Below are positions 10,789 through 21,352 of a stretch of DNA of 64,000 nucleotides, in pieces. The stretch lies in NCBI RefSeq assembly GCF_029581275.1, contig NZ_CP120742.1:2516501-2580500 (forward strand), written 5' to 3'. Within the stretch, counting starts at the first letter, position 1, and each line of letters opens with the position of its first letter. A program made the translations under genes and the position numbers. Under the pieces are notes generated by a model that saw only the letters and a list, made by a program, of their open reading frames with translations, made no database searches and was not told where the DNA came from. Origin of the DNA: Micromonospora sp. WMMD1155 (GTDB lineage: Bacteria > Actinomycetota > Actinomycetes > Mycobacteriales > Micromonosporaceae).

Positions 10789-10819
10789 CGGGCCGGGACC
10801 CCCCGTGGGTCCCGGCCCG
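10789..10819 (-). terminator. Hairpin terminator after the 60-residue gene
   Basis: CGGGCCGGGACC at 10789-10800 pairs perfectly with 10808-10819 over a 7-nt loop, 15 nt beyond the stop of the small gene at 10835. There is no strong T-run, as is usual in high-GC actinobacteria. Confidence 0.65.
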
Positions 10820-10834
10820 CACGTCGGTTACCGG

Positions 10835-11017
10835 TCAGTCCTGCTTCCGTTCCGCCTCGGGTCGACTCTTCTCGCCCGGTTCGGCGAACCTGCCGCCGGC
10901 GAGCCGGTCCCGGTAGGTCCCCTTGGTCACCCTGTCGAACTTCTCGCGGACGGTTTCGGCCAGGTCTTCCAACCGGTCCTCGGTCTGCTGGGCCACGTTC
11001 TTCGCCGGCTCCGCCAT
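10835..11017 (-). CDS. Small hydrophilic helical protein
   Basis: 60 residues, highly charged, with the pattern NVAQQTEDRLEDLAETVREK then FDRVTKGTYRDRL. It is likely a single amphipathic helical pair, with faint resemblance to small CsbD-like or MT0933-type antitoxin-like proteins, too weak to assign. No toxin gene is adjacent. It is followed by a clear hairpin, supporting a real monocistronic gene. Confidence 0.5.
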   Translation of the reverse strand: MAEPAKNVAQQTEDRLEDLAETVREKFDRVTKGTYRDRLAGGRFAEPGEKSRPEAERKQD

Positions 11018-11155
11018 CGCTCCCCCTCGCCATGCCGGTAGGTCCGGATTAATGCGATTGGACCCGTATCGACAGGTTAACCGAAGCGGCCCGGGCCGCG
11101 CCGGGAAATCCGGTACGGCCCGGGCCGAGGAGACGGATCCGGGATGAGCGGCGAG

Positions 11156-11596
11156 TCAGCGACCGGGCGTGCGGCGAGGCCGCCACACCACCAGCGCCGT
11201 GGACGTGCGGTTGGTCGGCACCAGGTCACTGCCCGGGAAGCGGGCCAGCGACTCCAGTTCGGCGATCCGGCGGTACGCGGCGTCGAGCTCCGCCTCCAGC
11301 CGAGCCACCCGCTGCTGGGCCTGCTCCAGCAGTCGTTCCAACCCGATGATGCGCTTGACGCCGGCCAGGTTGATCCCGTCGTCCTGGCTGAGCCGCTGCA
11401 CCTCGCGCAGCAGCACCACGTCACGGACGCTGTACCGGCGACCGCCGCCGGCAGCCCGGCCGGGCTGCACCAGCCCGAGTCGGTCGTACTGGCGCAGGGT
11501 CTGTGGGTGCATCCCCGCCATCCGAGCCGCAACCGAGATCATCAGCACCTTGGCCTCGTAGGCAGGGTCACCCGAACCGAGGAACTCGCCCGACAT
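11156..11596 (-). CDS. hspR: Heat-shock repressor HspR (MerR-type)
   Basis: 146 residues from ATG 11596, chosen for GGAGGTGA 8 nt upstream; an in-frame ATG at 11617 lacks one. The MerR-type helix-turn-helix is VAARMAGMHPQTLRQYDRLG with wing GGRRYS, followed by a coiled coil (LLEQAQQRVARLEAELDAAY). HspR represses dnaK and clpB by binding HAIR repeats, using DnaK as co-repressor in Streptomyces. It is the last gene of the dnaK operon, 30 nt after dnaJ, and HAIR-type sites occur upstream of dnaK and clpB in this window. Confidence 0.95.
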   Translation of the reverse strand: MSGEFLGSGDPAYEAKVLMISVAARMAGMHPQTLRQYDRLGLVQPGRAAGGGRRYSVRDVVLLREVQRLSQDDGINLAGVKRIIGLERLLEQAQQRVARLEAELDAAYRRIAELESLARFPGSDLVPTNRTSTALVVWRPRRTPGR

Positions 11597-11626
11597 CCCG
11601 CTCACCTCCGCGTCCATTCCATCGGA

Positions 11627-12808
11627 CTAACCGACCCGACGCACCCGAGCGTCGAGATGTTCCCGCGCCGCCGGCGGGCTCTGCTCGGCGAACGCCTCCA
11701 GGGCCGCGCGCGCCTCGTCGGACAACCGGGCCGGAACCACCACGTCCAACGTGACCAGCAGGTCACCGGCCTGGCCGTCGCGGCGAACCACACCCTTGCC
11801 ACGGGCCCGCAGCACCCGGCCGCTCGGCGTCCCCGGCGGAACCCGCAGGGTCACCGCGCCGTCGAGCGTCGGCACCCGCAGGTCCGTGCCGAGCACGGCC
11901 TCCGCGAAGGTGACCGGCACGCTCAACGTCAGGTCGTCGCCGGTACGCCCGAACAGCTCGTCCGGCCGAACCTTGACGTGCACGAACAGATCGCCGGCCG
12001 GACCGCCGCGCTCGCCCGGCTCACCGCGCCCGGCCAGCCGGATGCGTTGACCGTCGGCCACCCCGGCCGGGAACCGCACGTTCATGGTCCGGGTCTTGGT
12101 GACACCGCCGCTGCCGTGGCACTCCGGGCACTTCTCCTCGACGACCGTGCCGACGCCCTGACAGTTGCGGCACGGCTCGGAGAAGCTGAACGCCCCCTGG
12201 TCGCGGGTGGTGACTCCGGCACCGTGGCAGACCGGACAGGTGCGGGGCTGGGTGCCCGGCTTCGCCCCGTTGCCGTGGCAGGTCTCGCAGACTCCCGGCG
12301 CGCGCAGCGTCAGGGGCAGCGTCACCCCGCGGACCGCGTCACCGAAGTCGAGCGCCACCTCGGTCTCCACGTCCCGACCACGGGCCGGACCGCGTGGCGC
12401 GGTCTGACCACCGGCCTGACCACCGCTGAAGATCGAGCTGAACAGGTCCTGGAAGCCGGCGCCTCCGAAGCGGCGGTCGCCGCCACCGGCACCGCCGAAC
12501 ATGTCGGAGACGTCGAACGGCATGCCGCCCGGCTGGCCCCCGCCCCGTGCGTTGCGGCGGAAGGCTCCCGAGCCGAACAGCGAGCGCATCTCGTCGTACT
12601 CACGGCGGCGACCCGTGTCCGACAGCACGTGATGTGCCTCGGAGGCAGCCTTGAACCGCTCCTCGGCCTTCGGGTCGCCCGGGTTGTGGTCCGGATGCGA
12701 CTCTCGGGCGATCTTGCGGTACGCCTTCTTGATGTCATCGGCGGAGGCGGCCTTGTCCACGCCGAGCACGGCGTAGAAGTCCTTCTCGATCCAGTCCTTG
12801 GAACTCAC
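11627..12808 (-). CDS. dnaJ: Co-chaperone DnaJ (Hsp40)
   Basis: 393 residues. It stimulates DnaK ATPase and delivers clients. The J domain (about residues 8-75) carries the HPD motif in ESHPDHNPGD, then a Gly/Phe-rich linker (DVSDMFGGAGGG), four zinc repeats CETCHGNG, CPVCHGAG, CRNCQGVG and CPECHGSG, and the C-terminal client-binding domains. Start GTG 12808 has GAGGAGG with 7-nt spacing. It sits between grpE and hspR, in the common actinobacterial order; a strong hairpin lies just before its start. Confidence 0.97.
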   Translation of the reverse strand: MSSKDWIEKDFYAVLGVDKAASADDIKKAYRKIARESHPDHNPGDPKAEERFKAASEAHHVLSDTGRRREYDEMRSLFGSGAFRRNARGGGQPGGMPFDVSDMFGGAGGGDRRFGGAGFQDLFSSIFSGGQAGGQTAPRGPARGRDVETEVALDFGDAVRGVTLPLTLRAPGVCETCHGNGAKPGTQPRTCPVCHGAGVTTRDQGAFSFSEPCRNCQGVGTVVEEKCPECHGSGGVTKTRTMNVRFPAGVADGQRIRLAGRGEPGERGGPAGDLFVHVKVRPDELFGRTGDDLTLSVPVTFAEAVLGTDLRVPTLDGAVTLRVPPGTPSGRVLRARGKGVVRRDGQAGDLLVTLDVVVPARLSDEARAALEAFAEQSPPAAREHLDARVRRVG

Positions 12809-12838
12809 CGGTCCACCTCCTCTCGACCTTCGTGGCCC

Positions 12839-12874
12839 GGCCGTCCCGCCCACCCGGGGGTGGGCGGGACGGCC
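12839..12874 (-). promoter_or_regulatory. Strong intercistronic hairpin between grpE and dnaJ
   Basis: Perfect 17-bp arms (12839-12855 and 12858-12874) with a 2-nt loop, lying between the grpE stop (12891) and the dnaJ ribosome binding site. No T-run follows. It could be a partial terminator or a stability/processing element setting dnaK-grpE above dnaJ-hspR. Confidence 0.7.
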
Positions 12875-12890
12875 CGGTCACTGTCTCGCA

Positions 12891-13649
12891 CTATTCCGGA
12901 TCCGCGACCGCGACCAGCGCGGGGCGCAGCAGCCGCTCACCGAGCTGGTAGCCGCGCCGCATGACCTGCACGCAGGTCGGCTCGCTGACGTCGGCCGAGG
13001 TCTGGTGCGCGACCGCCTCGTGCCGGGTCGGGTCGAACGGGTCACCCTGCTCGCCGAAGGCGTTCAGGCCGAACTTGCCCAGCGCGGTGGTGAGTTGCTC
13101 CGCCACCGTGCCGAACGGCCCGACCAGGTCGCCGTGTTCCCGAGCGCGGTCCAGGTCGTCCAGGATCGGCAACAGCGCGGCCAACACCGAGCCGGTCGCC
13201 TGCTCCTGCACCAGGCTGCGGTCCCGGTCCACCCGCTTGCGGTAGTTGGCGTACTCCGCCGACACCCGCTGCAGGTCCCTGGTCCGCTCGTCCAGGTCGG
13301 CCCGGAGCGCCTCCAGTTCGGCGCCGAGCGAACCGCCCGTGCCGCCGCCGTCGACCGGCTGCGCCGGGGCGTCCACCACCGGCGGCCCGGAGGGTTCCGG
13401 ACCGTCGGTGGCGTTGACCTCGACCTCGATCTCGTCGACCACGACCTCGGCGTCCTCGACCAGACCCTCGGCCGGCACGCCGGTCTCCGCATCGGCGGCG
13501 GTGCCTTCCGGCTCCGACGTGTCGATGAGCTTGCGGTTGTTGCGGATGACGACCCCTTCCCCGTCGCCGGTGGTCGGCTCCGTGGGCGCGGAGCCACCCG
13601 GCGTCGACCCGGTGTCGCCCGGGTCGGCGGCTCGTGGCTTCTGCGTCAT
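12891..13649 (-). CDS. grpE: Nucleotide exchange factor GrpE
   Basis: 252 residues. It releases ADP from DnaK. A long acidic, disordered N-terminal extension (about residues 1-90, rich in Asp, Glu, Pro, Thr) is followed by the coiled-coil and beta domain: LRADLDERTRDLQRVSAEYA, YRKRVDRDR, and the C-terminal DPTRHEAV with VMRRGYQLGERLLRPALV. It is 48 nt downstream of dnaK in the operon. Confidence 0.96.
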   Translation of the reverse strand: MTQKPRAADPGDTGSTPGGSAPTEPTTGDGEGVVIRNNRKLIDTSEPEGTAADAETGVPAEGLVEDAEVVVDEIEVEVNATDGPEPSGPPVVDAPAQPVDGGGTGGSLGAELEALRADLDERTRDLQRVSAEYANYRKRVDRDRSLVQEQATGSVLAALLPILDDLDRAREHGDLVGPFGTVAEQLTTALGKFGLNAFGEQGDPFDPTRHEAVAHQTSADVSEPTCVQVMRRGYQLGERLLRPALVAVADPE

Positions 13650-13697
13650 GCGGCTACCTCATCCCCTTCGCCGTGGGTACGTGTCGGAGGCCGACGG

Positions 13698-15560
<1,863 letters not shown>

Positions 15561-15650
15561 CTTCGCTTCCTCGCTTCGTAAGGTTGTGCAGGTGACGGGC
15601 ACTGCCCGCGGCTGCCTGGCGAGCACCGCCCGCAGCGGGCCCCACCACAA

Positions 15651-15671
15651 GTTGAGTGAACTTGACTCAAT
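15651..15671 (-). promoter_or_regulatory. HAIR operator 1 upstream of dnaK
   Basis: GTTGAGT-N7-ACTCAAT, an almost exact HAIR site with correct 7-7-7 geometry, 90 nt upstream of the dnaK start. Expected HspR binding site. Confidence 0.85.
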
Positions 15672-15702
15672 AGTGCCACGGGTTGGCCAATCGTCAAGTC
15701 GG

Positions 15703-15723
15703 GTTGAGTCGACCCGACGCAAC
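15703..15723 (-). promoter_or_regulatory. Second, degenerate HAIR-like site upstream of dnaK
   Basis: GTTGAGT-N7-ACGCAAC keeps the 7-7-7 geometry with one internal arm mismatch. It lies 31 nt beyond the first site, about three helical turns. It also sits about 60 nt upstream of the divergent GTPase gene. Confidence 0.5.
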
Positions 15724-15781
15724 CCGGCCCGCAATTCTCGTCCGGTTGTCTTCCCTTGCATCGGTCGGGCACGCTTTAGCG

Positions 15782-17623
15782 GTGACGACGCACGGCGATC
15801 CCGCCACCCGTTCCGGCGCGCCTGCCGTCGCCACCCGCACCGGCCCGCCGCACGTCGCGGAGGAGCCGTCCGCCACCACCGGGGACGACAGCCTCCCCAG
15901 CGCGCTGTCGGGCCTCCGGGAGGCGATGGGTGCTGCCCGGTACCCTCTCGCGCTGCCCTCGGCCAGCGCCGCCCGGCAGACCGCCGCGGCCCTCACCGAC
16001 CAACTCGACGACTACCTCCTACCCCGGCTCGCCCGGCTGGACGCCCCCCTCCTCGTGGTGGTCGGCGGCTCCACCGGAGCGGGCAAGTCGACGCTGGTCA
16101 ACAGCCTGGTCAAGGCCCGGGTCAGCGCCGCCGGGGTGCTCCGGCCGACCACCCGCTCCCCGGTGCTGGTCTGCAACCCGTCCGACGCCGCCTGGTTCCG
16201 CCAGGGCGACCTGTTGCCCGGGCTGACCCGCACCACCGAGCCGAGCGAAGACTCGCGCACCCTGCAGCTGGTCACCGCGCCGGCCCTGCCCGCCGGGCTG
16301 GCCTTCCTCGACGCGCCCGACATCGACTCGGTCGTCGACGCCAACCGGGCACTCGCCACCCAACTGCTGGCCGCCGCCGACCTCTGGCTGTTCGTCACCA
16401 CCGCCGCCCGGTACGCCGACGCGGTGCCCTGGGAGCTGCTGCGCAGCGCCCGGGCGCGAGGCGCGGTGATCGCCATGGTGCTGGACCGGGTGCCCGCCGA
16501 GGCCACCGACGAGATCGCCGCGCACCTGGGCGAGATGCTCGCCGAACAGGGCCTCGGCCAGGCGCCGCTGTTCGTGCTGCCGGAGACCTGGGTCGACGGG
16601 CAGGGGCTGCTGCCCGAGGCGGTGACCGCGTCGCTGGCCGACTGGTTCGCCCGGCTGGCCGCCGACGCGGACGCCCGGGCGGCGGTGGTCCGCCAGACGT
16701 TGGACGGGGCGCTGGCCGCGCTGCACCCCGCCGTCGAGGAGTTGGCCGACGCCGCCGACGAGCAGATCGCCACCGCCGACGCGCTGGACGAGCGGGTCCG
16801 GGCCGCGTACCGGGGTGCCGAACGCACCGCCGAGCAGGGGCTCCAGGACGGTCGGCTGCTCCGGGGTGAGGTACTCGCCCGCTGGCAGGAGTTCGTCGGC
16901 ACCGGCGAGCTGTTCCGCACCCTGGAGGCCCGGATCGGCCGCATACGCGACCGGGTCGTGGCCGCTGTCACGGGGCGTCCGGCACCCGCCACCGAACTTC
17001 GCAACGCCATCGAGTCGCAGCTGGTGACACTGCTGCGCGGGGTGGCCTCGGAGGCGGCCGAATCCGCGTACACCGGGTGGAAGGCACACCCGGCCGGTGC
17101 CGAGCTGCTCGACCCCGCGCTCGCCCACCCGAGCGACGATCTGCCGGAACGCGCCGAACGGATGGTCCGCGACTGGCAGCGCGGGGTCCTGGAGCTGGTC
17201 CGGGTCGAGGGCGGTGACAAACGGTTCGTGGCCCGCACGGCCGCGTACGCGGTCAACGCCACCGGCTTGGCCGTGATGATCGCGGTCTTCGCCTCCACGG
17301 CGTTCATCCCCACCGGCTTGGAGGTGGCCACCGGCGCCGGCACCACCGTCGCCGCGCAGGCCGTCCTCCAGGCGATCTTCGGCGACCAGGCGGTGCGTAC
17401 CCTCGCTGCGAAGGCCCGCACCGATCTGCTGAGCCGGGTGCGGACGCTGCTCGACGCGGAGGCCGACCGCTTCCTGAGCCGCAGCGCGGAGGCCCGCCCC
17501 GCCGCGGAGGTCGGCGACGGCCTACGTCGGGCCGCCGGGCGGGTCGAGCTGGCCCGACACCGCAGCGGCCTGTCCGCCGACGGTGACACCCCGCCCGCCG
17601 TCGACGAGGAGGGTTCCCGGTGA
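15782..17623 (+). CDS. Dynamin-like GTPase, first of a tandem pair
   Basis: 613 residues from GTG 15782. GTPase domain: P-loop [10 protein letters not shown] (residues 95-104), switch region RPTTRSPV, and a G3-like DAPDIDS (177-183). A canonical NKxD is not evident (VLDRVP takes its place). The C-terminal half is mostly helical with a hydrophobic segment [15 protein letters not shown] near residues 495-520, which suggests membrane association. It overlaps the next gene, a second GTPase of similar plan, by GTGA. Such pairs resemble bacterial dynamin-like proteins that act as heteromers on membranes, but no function is established here. Confidence 0.75.
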   Translation: MTTHGDPATRSGAPAVATRTGPPHVAEEPSATTGDDSLPSALSGLREAMGAARYPLALPSASAARQTAAALTDQLDDYLLPRLARLDAPLLVVVGGSTGAGKSTLVNSLVKARVSAAGVLRPTTRSPVLVCNPSDAAWFRQGDLLPGLTRTTEPSEDSRTLQLVTAPALPAGLAFLDAPDIDSVVDANRALATQLLAAADLWLFVTTAARYADAVPWELLRSARARGAVIAMVLDRVPAEATDEIAAHLGEMLAEQGLGQAPLFVLPETWVDGQGLLPEAVTASLADWFARLAADADARAAVVRQTLDGALAALHPAVEELADAADEQIATADALDERVRAAYRGAERTAEQGLQDGRLLRGEVLARWQEFVGTGELFRTLEARIGRIRDRVVAAVTGRPAPATELRNAIESQLVTLLRGVASEAAESAYTGWKAHPAGAELLDPALAHPSDDLPERAERMVRDWQRGVLELVRVEGGDKRFVARTAAYAVNATGLAVMIAVFASTAFIPTGLEVATGAGTTVAAQAVLQAIFGDQAVRTLAAKARTDLLSRVRTLLDAEADRFLSRSAEARPAAEVGDGLRRAAGRVELARHRSGLSADGDTPPAVDEEGSR

Positions 17624-19305
17624 CGAACATCACCGGCCGGCTCCGCGAGGCTTTCCGCGGGGACCAGCGGGTCGACGCCGACGAGCTGATCGGCCGCCTG
17701 GAAGCGGTACGCCGGTTCCTGGCCGCGGTGGACGGCCTGCTGCCGGACGCCGAACTCGTACCCGCGCACACGGTGGTCGAGCGGGCCGGCACCCGGCTCG
17801 CGCTGTCCCGGGACCACACCGTGGTGGCCCTGGCCGGCGCCACCGGCAGCGGCAAGTCGAGCCTGTTCAACGCCCTGGCTCGGCTCCAGCTCTCGCCGGT
17901 CGGCGTCCGCCGCCCCACCACCGGCGTCACCCACGCCTGCGTGTGGGGTCCGTTGGAGGACGCCAACCGACTGCTCGACTGGATCGGCGTGCTGCCCCGA
18001 CACCGCTTCGTCCGGGAGAGCGCCCTGGACGCTGACGACGAGACCGCGCTGCACGGGCTGATCCTGCTCGACCTGCCCGACTTCGACTCGGTGCAACGGT
18101 CCCACCGGCTCGAGGTGGACCGCCTTCTCGGCCTGGTCGACCAGGTGGTCTGGGTGGTCGACCCGCAGAAGTACGCCGACCGGGTCGTCCACGACAACTA
18201 CCTGCGGGAGTTCCACCGGCACCGCGACGTCACAGTCGTCGTGCTCAACCAGGCCGACCGGCTGCCCCCGACCGAGCTGCCCCGGGTCATGGACGACCTG
18301 CGGCGGCTGCTCGACACGGACGGGCTGACCGGGGTGCCCCTGCTGTCCACCACCGCCATCGACCCGGCCGGGATGGTCGGGTTGCGCGACGCGTTGGAAC
18401 GGACCGTCGCCGAGCGGCAGGCCGCGCTGCGGCGGCTCGCCGGTGACGTCGACAGCGTCGTCGTCGCGCTGGACGAGCTGGTCGGCTCGTCCCGGCCCGC
18501 CGGTGGGCCGGACGACGGCGCCGTCGCCGCGTTGAACCGGGCGTTGGCCGATGCCGCCGGTGTGCCGGCGGTGAGCGAGGCGGTGGAGCGGGCGTACCGG
18601 CATCGGGCCGGCGCGACCACCGGCTGGCCGGTGGTTCGGGGCTGGCGGCGGTTGCGGCCCGATCCGCTGCGGCGGCTGCACCTACCCGGCCCGGCCGGCG
18701 CGGACGCCGACCCGTCGGAGAGCCTGGTGGCGGCGACCTCGGTGCCGGACCCGACGGTCGCGCAGCGCTCCGCCCTCGGGCTGGCGATCCGCGCGGTGGC
18801 CGACCGGGCCGCCGGCGGCCTGCCCGCCACCTGGCCGACGGCGGTGACCGCCGCCGCCCGGTCCCGCCTGGACGACCTGCCGGACGCGTTGGACCGCGCC
18901 ATCGCCGGCACCGACCTCGGTTTGGACCGTCAACCGGTGTGGTGGCGGGTCGTCGGCGGTGTGCAGTGGCTGGTGACGGTGGCTGCCGCGGTCGGCCTGG
19001 GTTGGCTGGTGCTCGGCTACGCGCTACGGGCGCTCGGCCTGCCCGCGTTGGACAACCCGATGGTCGGGCAGGTGCCGATGCCCACCGTTCTGCTGCTCGG
19101 CGGCCTGCTGGCCGGGCTGCTGGTGGCCGCGCTGACCCGACCGGTGGTGCGCTGGGCAGCCCGGAGAGCGCGGGCCCGGGCCCGGCAACGGCTGACGGTC
19201 CGGGTCTCCGAGGTGGGCGAGGAGTACGTGCTCGCACCGGTGCGAATCGTGCTCGGCTCGTACGCGCAGGCACGCGACGCGCTGCGGGACGCCGCCCGCC
19301 GCTGA
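17620..19305 (+). CDS. Dynamin-like GTPase, second of a tandem pair, membrane-anchored
   Basis: 561 residues. P-loop GATGSGKSSLFNAL (starting about residue 73), switch RRPTTGVTH, G3-like LDLPDFDS (near 150), and a G4-like LNQADRL (near 208), so this partner has the better preserved nucleotide-base motif. Two C-terminal transmembrane helices (about 440-470 and 485-510) are followed by an Arg-rich segment. The start GTG overlaps the stop of the first GTPase, indicating translational coupling and probably fixed stoichiometry. Confidence 0.78.
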   Translation: MTNITGRLREAFRGDQRVDADELIGRLEAVRRFLAAVDGLLPDAELVPAHTVVERAGTRLALSRDHTVVALAGATGSGKSSLFNALARLQLSPVGVRRPTTGVTHACVWGPLEDANRLLDWIGVLPRHRFVRESALDADDETALHGLILLDLPDFDSVQRSHRLEVDRLLGLVDQVVWVVDPQKYADRVVHDNYLREFHRHRDVTVVVLNQADRLPPTELPRVMDDLRRLLDTDGLTGVPLLSTTAIDPAGMVGLRDALERTVAERQAALRRLAGDVDSVVVALDELVGSSRPAGGPDDGAVAALNRALADAAGVPAVSEAVERAYRHRAGATTGWPVVRGWRRLRPDPLRRLHLPGPAGADADPSESLVAATSVPDPTVAQRSALGLAIRAVADRAAGGLPATWPTAVTAAARSRLDDLPDALDRAIAGTDLGLDRQPVWWRVVGGVQWLVTVAAAVGLGWLVLGYALRALGLPALDNPMVGQVPMPTVLLLGGLLAGLLVAALTRPVVRWAARRARARARQRLTVRVSEVGEEYVLAPVRIVLGSYAQARDALRDAARR

Positions 19306-19362
19306 CGTTCCGGGCGGCTCGCTACCGCTCTGCGTACGCCCCGGGCGGCGTAGGGTCGGAGC

Positions 19363-20586
19363 ATGGCCACGCCACAGACCCCCTACGACGCGGTGCTGCA
19401 CGCCGCACGCGACGTGACCAAGCTGGAGTCCGCCCTCGACGCCGAGATGCTCGGCAGCGCGCTACTGGGCAGTGTCTACGCGATCGCGGAGACCGACCGC
19501 GACACCGCCGTACGGGAGTTCGTCACCGGGTTCCTCGCCGCCACCGCCCGCCGCCGGATCGCGTCGGCGACGACCATCCGCCAGATCTTCGCCAGGCTCG
19601 TCCCGGACGCCACGGGCACCGAACGGGTGCGCCCCGGCAGCCAGGCGCCCAGTTGGACCGGTCAGCTCGGCCGGGTGCACCTGACCGGCTCCTGGGCGTA
19701 CGGCGACGTCTACGGCGACCAGACCTCCTACCTCGCCACCTTCGCCTACGACGACGAGTCCGGCGGCGCCGAGCACGCGCTGGTCGCGCTGGTGGACCAC
19801 AACATCGGCATCACCAAGGACATCTTCGTGGGCGGGCCGGCGGAACGGATCCTGGACCAGGTCCGGCAGATGTGCGCGGACGACGAGCTGACCTGGTTCC
19901 GCACCGAGAACCCAGCCCGGCTCCGGGGTGAGGTGGCCCGCCACCTCGCGGTGACCGACGAGCTGAGCGAGCTGCCGGGCGAGGGTTCGCTCGCCACCGA
20001 CCGGGCGTTGGTCGGCGCCCGACTGGCGATGCTGCCCACCGCGGCCGACCCGACCGGCCCGGCGGAGGTCGAGCCGCTCTCCGCCGCCGAACGCACCGAC
20101 CTGGTCCGGCGGTTCCTGGCCGCACCGGAGGCCACCCGGTTCGGCCTCGATTCCGTCGACGGCCCCGAGTTGGCCTCGCTGCACTTCTGCCTGAGCCTGC
20201 TGCTGGACCACTCGGCCACCTTCCCGGACGCCGACCCCATGCGCTGGAGCCCAGCGGTGTCCGGGCTGTTCCTGCTCGACTGGGTGCACCGCCGGGCCGT
20301 GCTCGACATGGACGACGCGGCGATGCTGCCCCGCGTGCTGCGCGCGTGGGCGCGGTACGCGTCCCGTCAGCGCGGCCTGCCCGAGGCGGCGACGACGCGT
20401 ACCGACGAGGCGATCGAGGAGATGGTTCCGGAGTTCGCCCGTCTCTACTCGACGGGCGAGCGGCGCAGCGCCGCCACCGCCGCCGTGGCACAACTGATGG
20501 CCGACGGGGTGGACCCGGACGACCCGGCCGCCCTGGACGCGTGGATCGAGGCGAACCGGCACCGCCTCGCCGACGACGGCGCCTGA
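19363..20586 (+). CDS. Conserved hypothetical protein, 407 residues
   Basis: Soluble protein starting MATPQTPYDAVLHAARDV. It is Ala/Asp/Arg-rich with alternating helices; no catalytic signature was found, but HNIGITKDIFVGGPAERI and FHFCLSLLLDHS-like segments look conserved. It follows the GTPase pair by 57 nt on the same strand, so co-expression is possible. I do not recognise a named family. Confidence 0.65.
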   Translation: MATPQTPYDAVLHAARDVTKLESALDAEMLGSALLGSVYAIAETDRDTAVREFVTGFLAATARRRIASATTIRQIFARLVPDATGTERVRPGSQAPSWTGQLGRVHLTGSWAYGDVYGDQTSYLATFAYDDESGGAEHALVALVDHNIGITKDIFVGGPAERILDQVRQMCADDELTWFRTENPARLRGEVARHLAVTDELSELPGEGSLATDRALVGARLAMLPTAADPTGPAEVEPLSAAERTDLVRRFLAAPEATRFGLDSVDGPELASLHFCLSLLLDHSATFPDADPMRWSPAVSGLFLLDWVHRRAVLDMDDAAMLPRVLRAWARYASRQRGLPEAATTRTDEAIEEMVPEFARLYSTGERRSAATAAVAQLMADGVDPDDPAALDAWIEANRHRLADDGA

Positions 20587-20598
20587 CGACATTCGAGG

Positions 20599-20617
20599 GG
20601 GCGGCGTGAAGCCGCCC
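20599..20617 (+). terminator. Short GC hairpin after the 407-residue gene
   Basis: GGGCGGC at 20599-20605 pairs with GCCGCCC at 20611-20617 over 5 nt, 12 nt past the stop. It lies between convergent genes and may serve both. Confidence 0.45.
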
Positions 20618-20666
20618 GTCCCGACCCGGCCCTCGGCGTCGGGCCGCCTCGACGCGGCGGGCGCGT

Positions 20667-21287
20667 TCAGCGCAGCGGGCCGAAGACCGCTGCGGCGATC
20701 AGCGCGCCGAGCAGCCCGCCGGCGAGCACCTGCGGCACCGTGTGGTCCCCCAACCGCACCCGGGACCAGCCGACCAACGCCAACACCGGGGCGGCGATCA
20801 CCACGTGCGTGCCGAAGGTCAGCGTCAGGATGACCAGAGCGCCGGCGGCCACCGCCGAGTGGATCGACATCTTCCACCAGTGGCTGACCGACACGGTGAC
20901 CGCGAGGCCGACCAGCCCGGCCAACGCCAACGCCAGCACCGGGCGGGGCGCGTCGAGCACGGTGAGCAGGCCGAGCCCGCCCGCGACCGAGCCGAGGCCG
21001 ACCAGCAACGGGGCCCGGCGCTGCTCCCGCCGCCCGACGTGGTGGTCGGTCAGCCGGCCACGGCGTACTCCGCTGACGATGTAGGCGAAGGGGATGCCGG
21101 TCACGAAAACGGTGGCGAGCAGACCCCAGACGAGACCCTGACCGGGGCGGCTCGCGCTGTGCCAGCTCACGGTGAGGATCAGCAACGACACCAGCACCGC
21201 CGGTGCGGTCACCTCGGTGACCAGCCGGGCGAGTCGCTGCCCCGGGCCGGGTCGGGTGACCGGGCGGAGTTTCGCACCGCCGCCCAC
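20667..21287 (-). CDS. PAP2-like membrane phosphatase
   Basis: 206 residues with about five hydrophobic segments. The C-terminal half has SHWWKMSIHSAVAAGA and WSRVRLGDHTVPQVLAGG, which correspond to the C2 (SxxH) and C3 (SRxxxxxHxxxD) regions of the PAP2/phosphatidic-acid-phosphatase superfamily. The first KxxxxxxRP motif and the C3 aspartate are not clearly present, so activity is uncertain. It probably acts on isoprenoid or lipid phosphates in the membrane. Start GTG 21287 is the longest frame; a shorter start is possible. Confidence 0.7.
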   Translation of the reverse strand: MGGGAKLRPVTRPGPGQRLARLVTEVTAPAVLVSLLILTVSWHSASRPGQGLVWGLLATVFVTGIPFAYIVSGVRRGRLTDHHVGRREQRRAPLLVGLGSVAGGLGLLTVLDAPRPVLALALAGLVGLAVTVSVSHWWKMSIHSAVAAGALVILTLTFGTHVVIAAPVLALVGWSRVRLGDHTVPQVLAGGLLGALIAAAVFGPLR

Positions 21288-21352
21288 GCCACCCCCCGCG
21301 GTACGCGCCTACCGTCGAACGCCGTCGGCACCGGATGGGCCGCGCCTGCTCG

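Noticed and set aside
10835..11017. Antitoxin gene of a toxin-antitoxin pair
   Set aside because: Only faint resemblance to small antitoxin-like proteins and no toxin gene adjacent.
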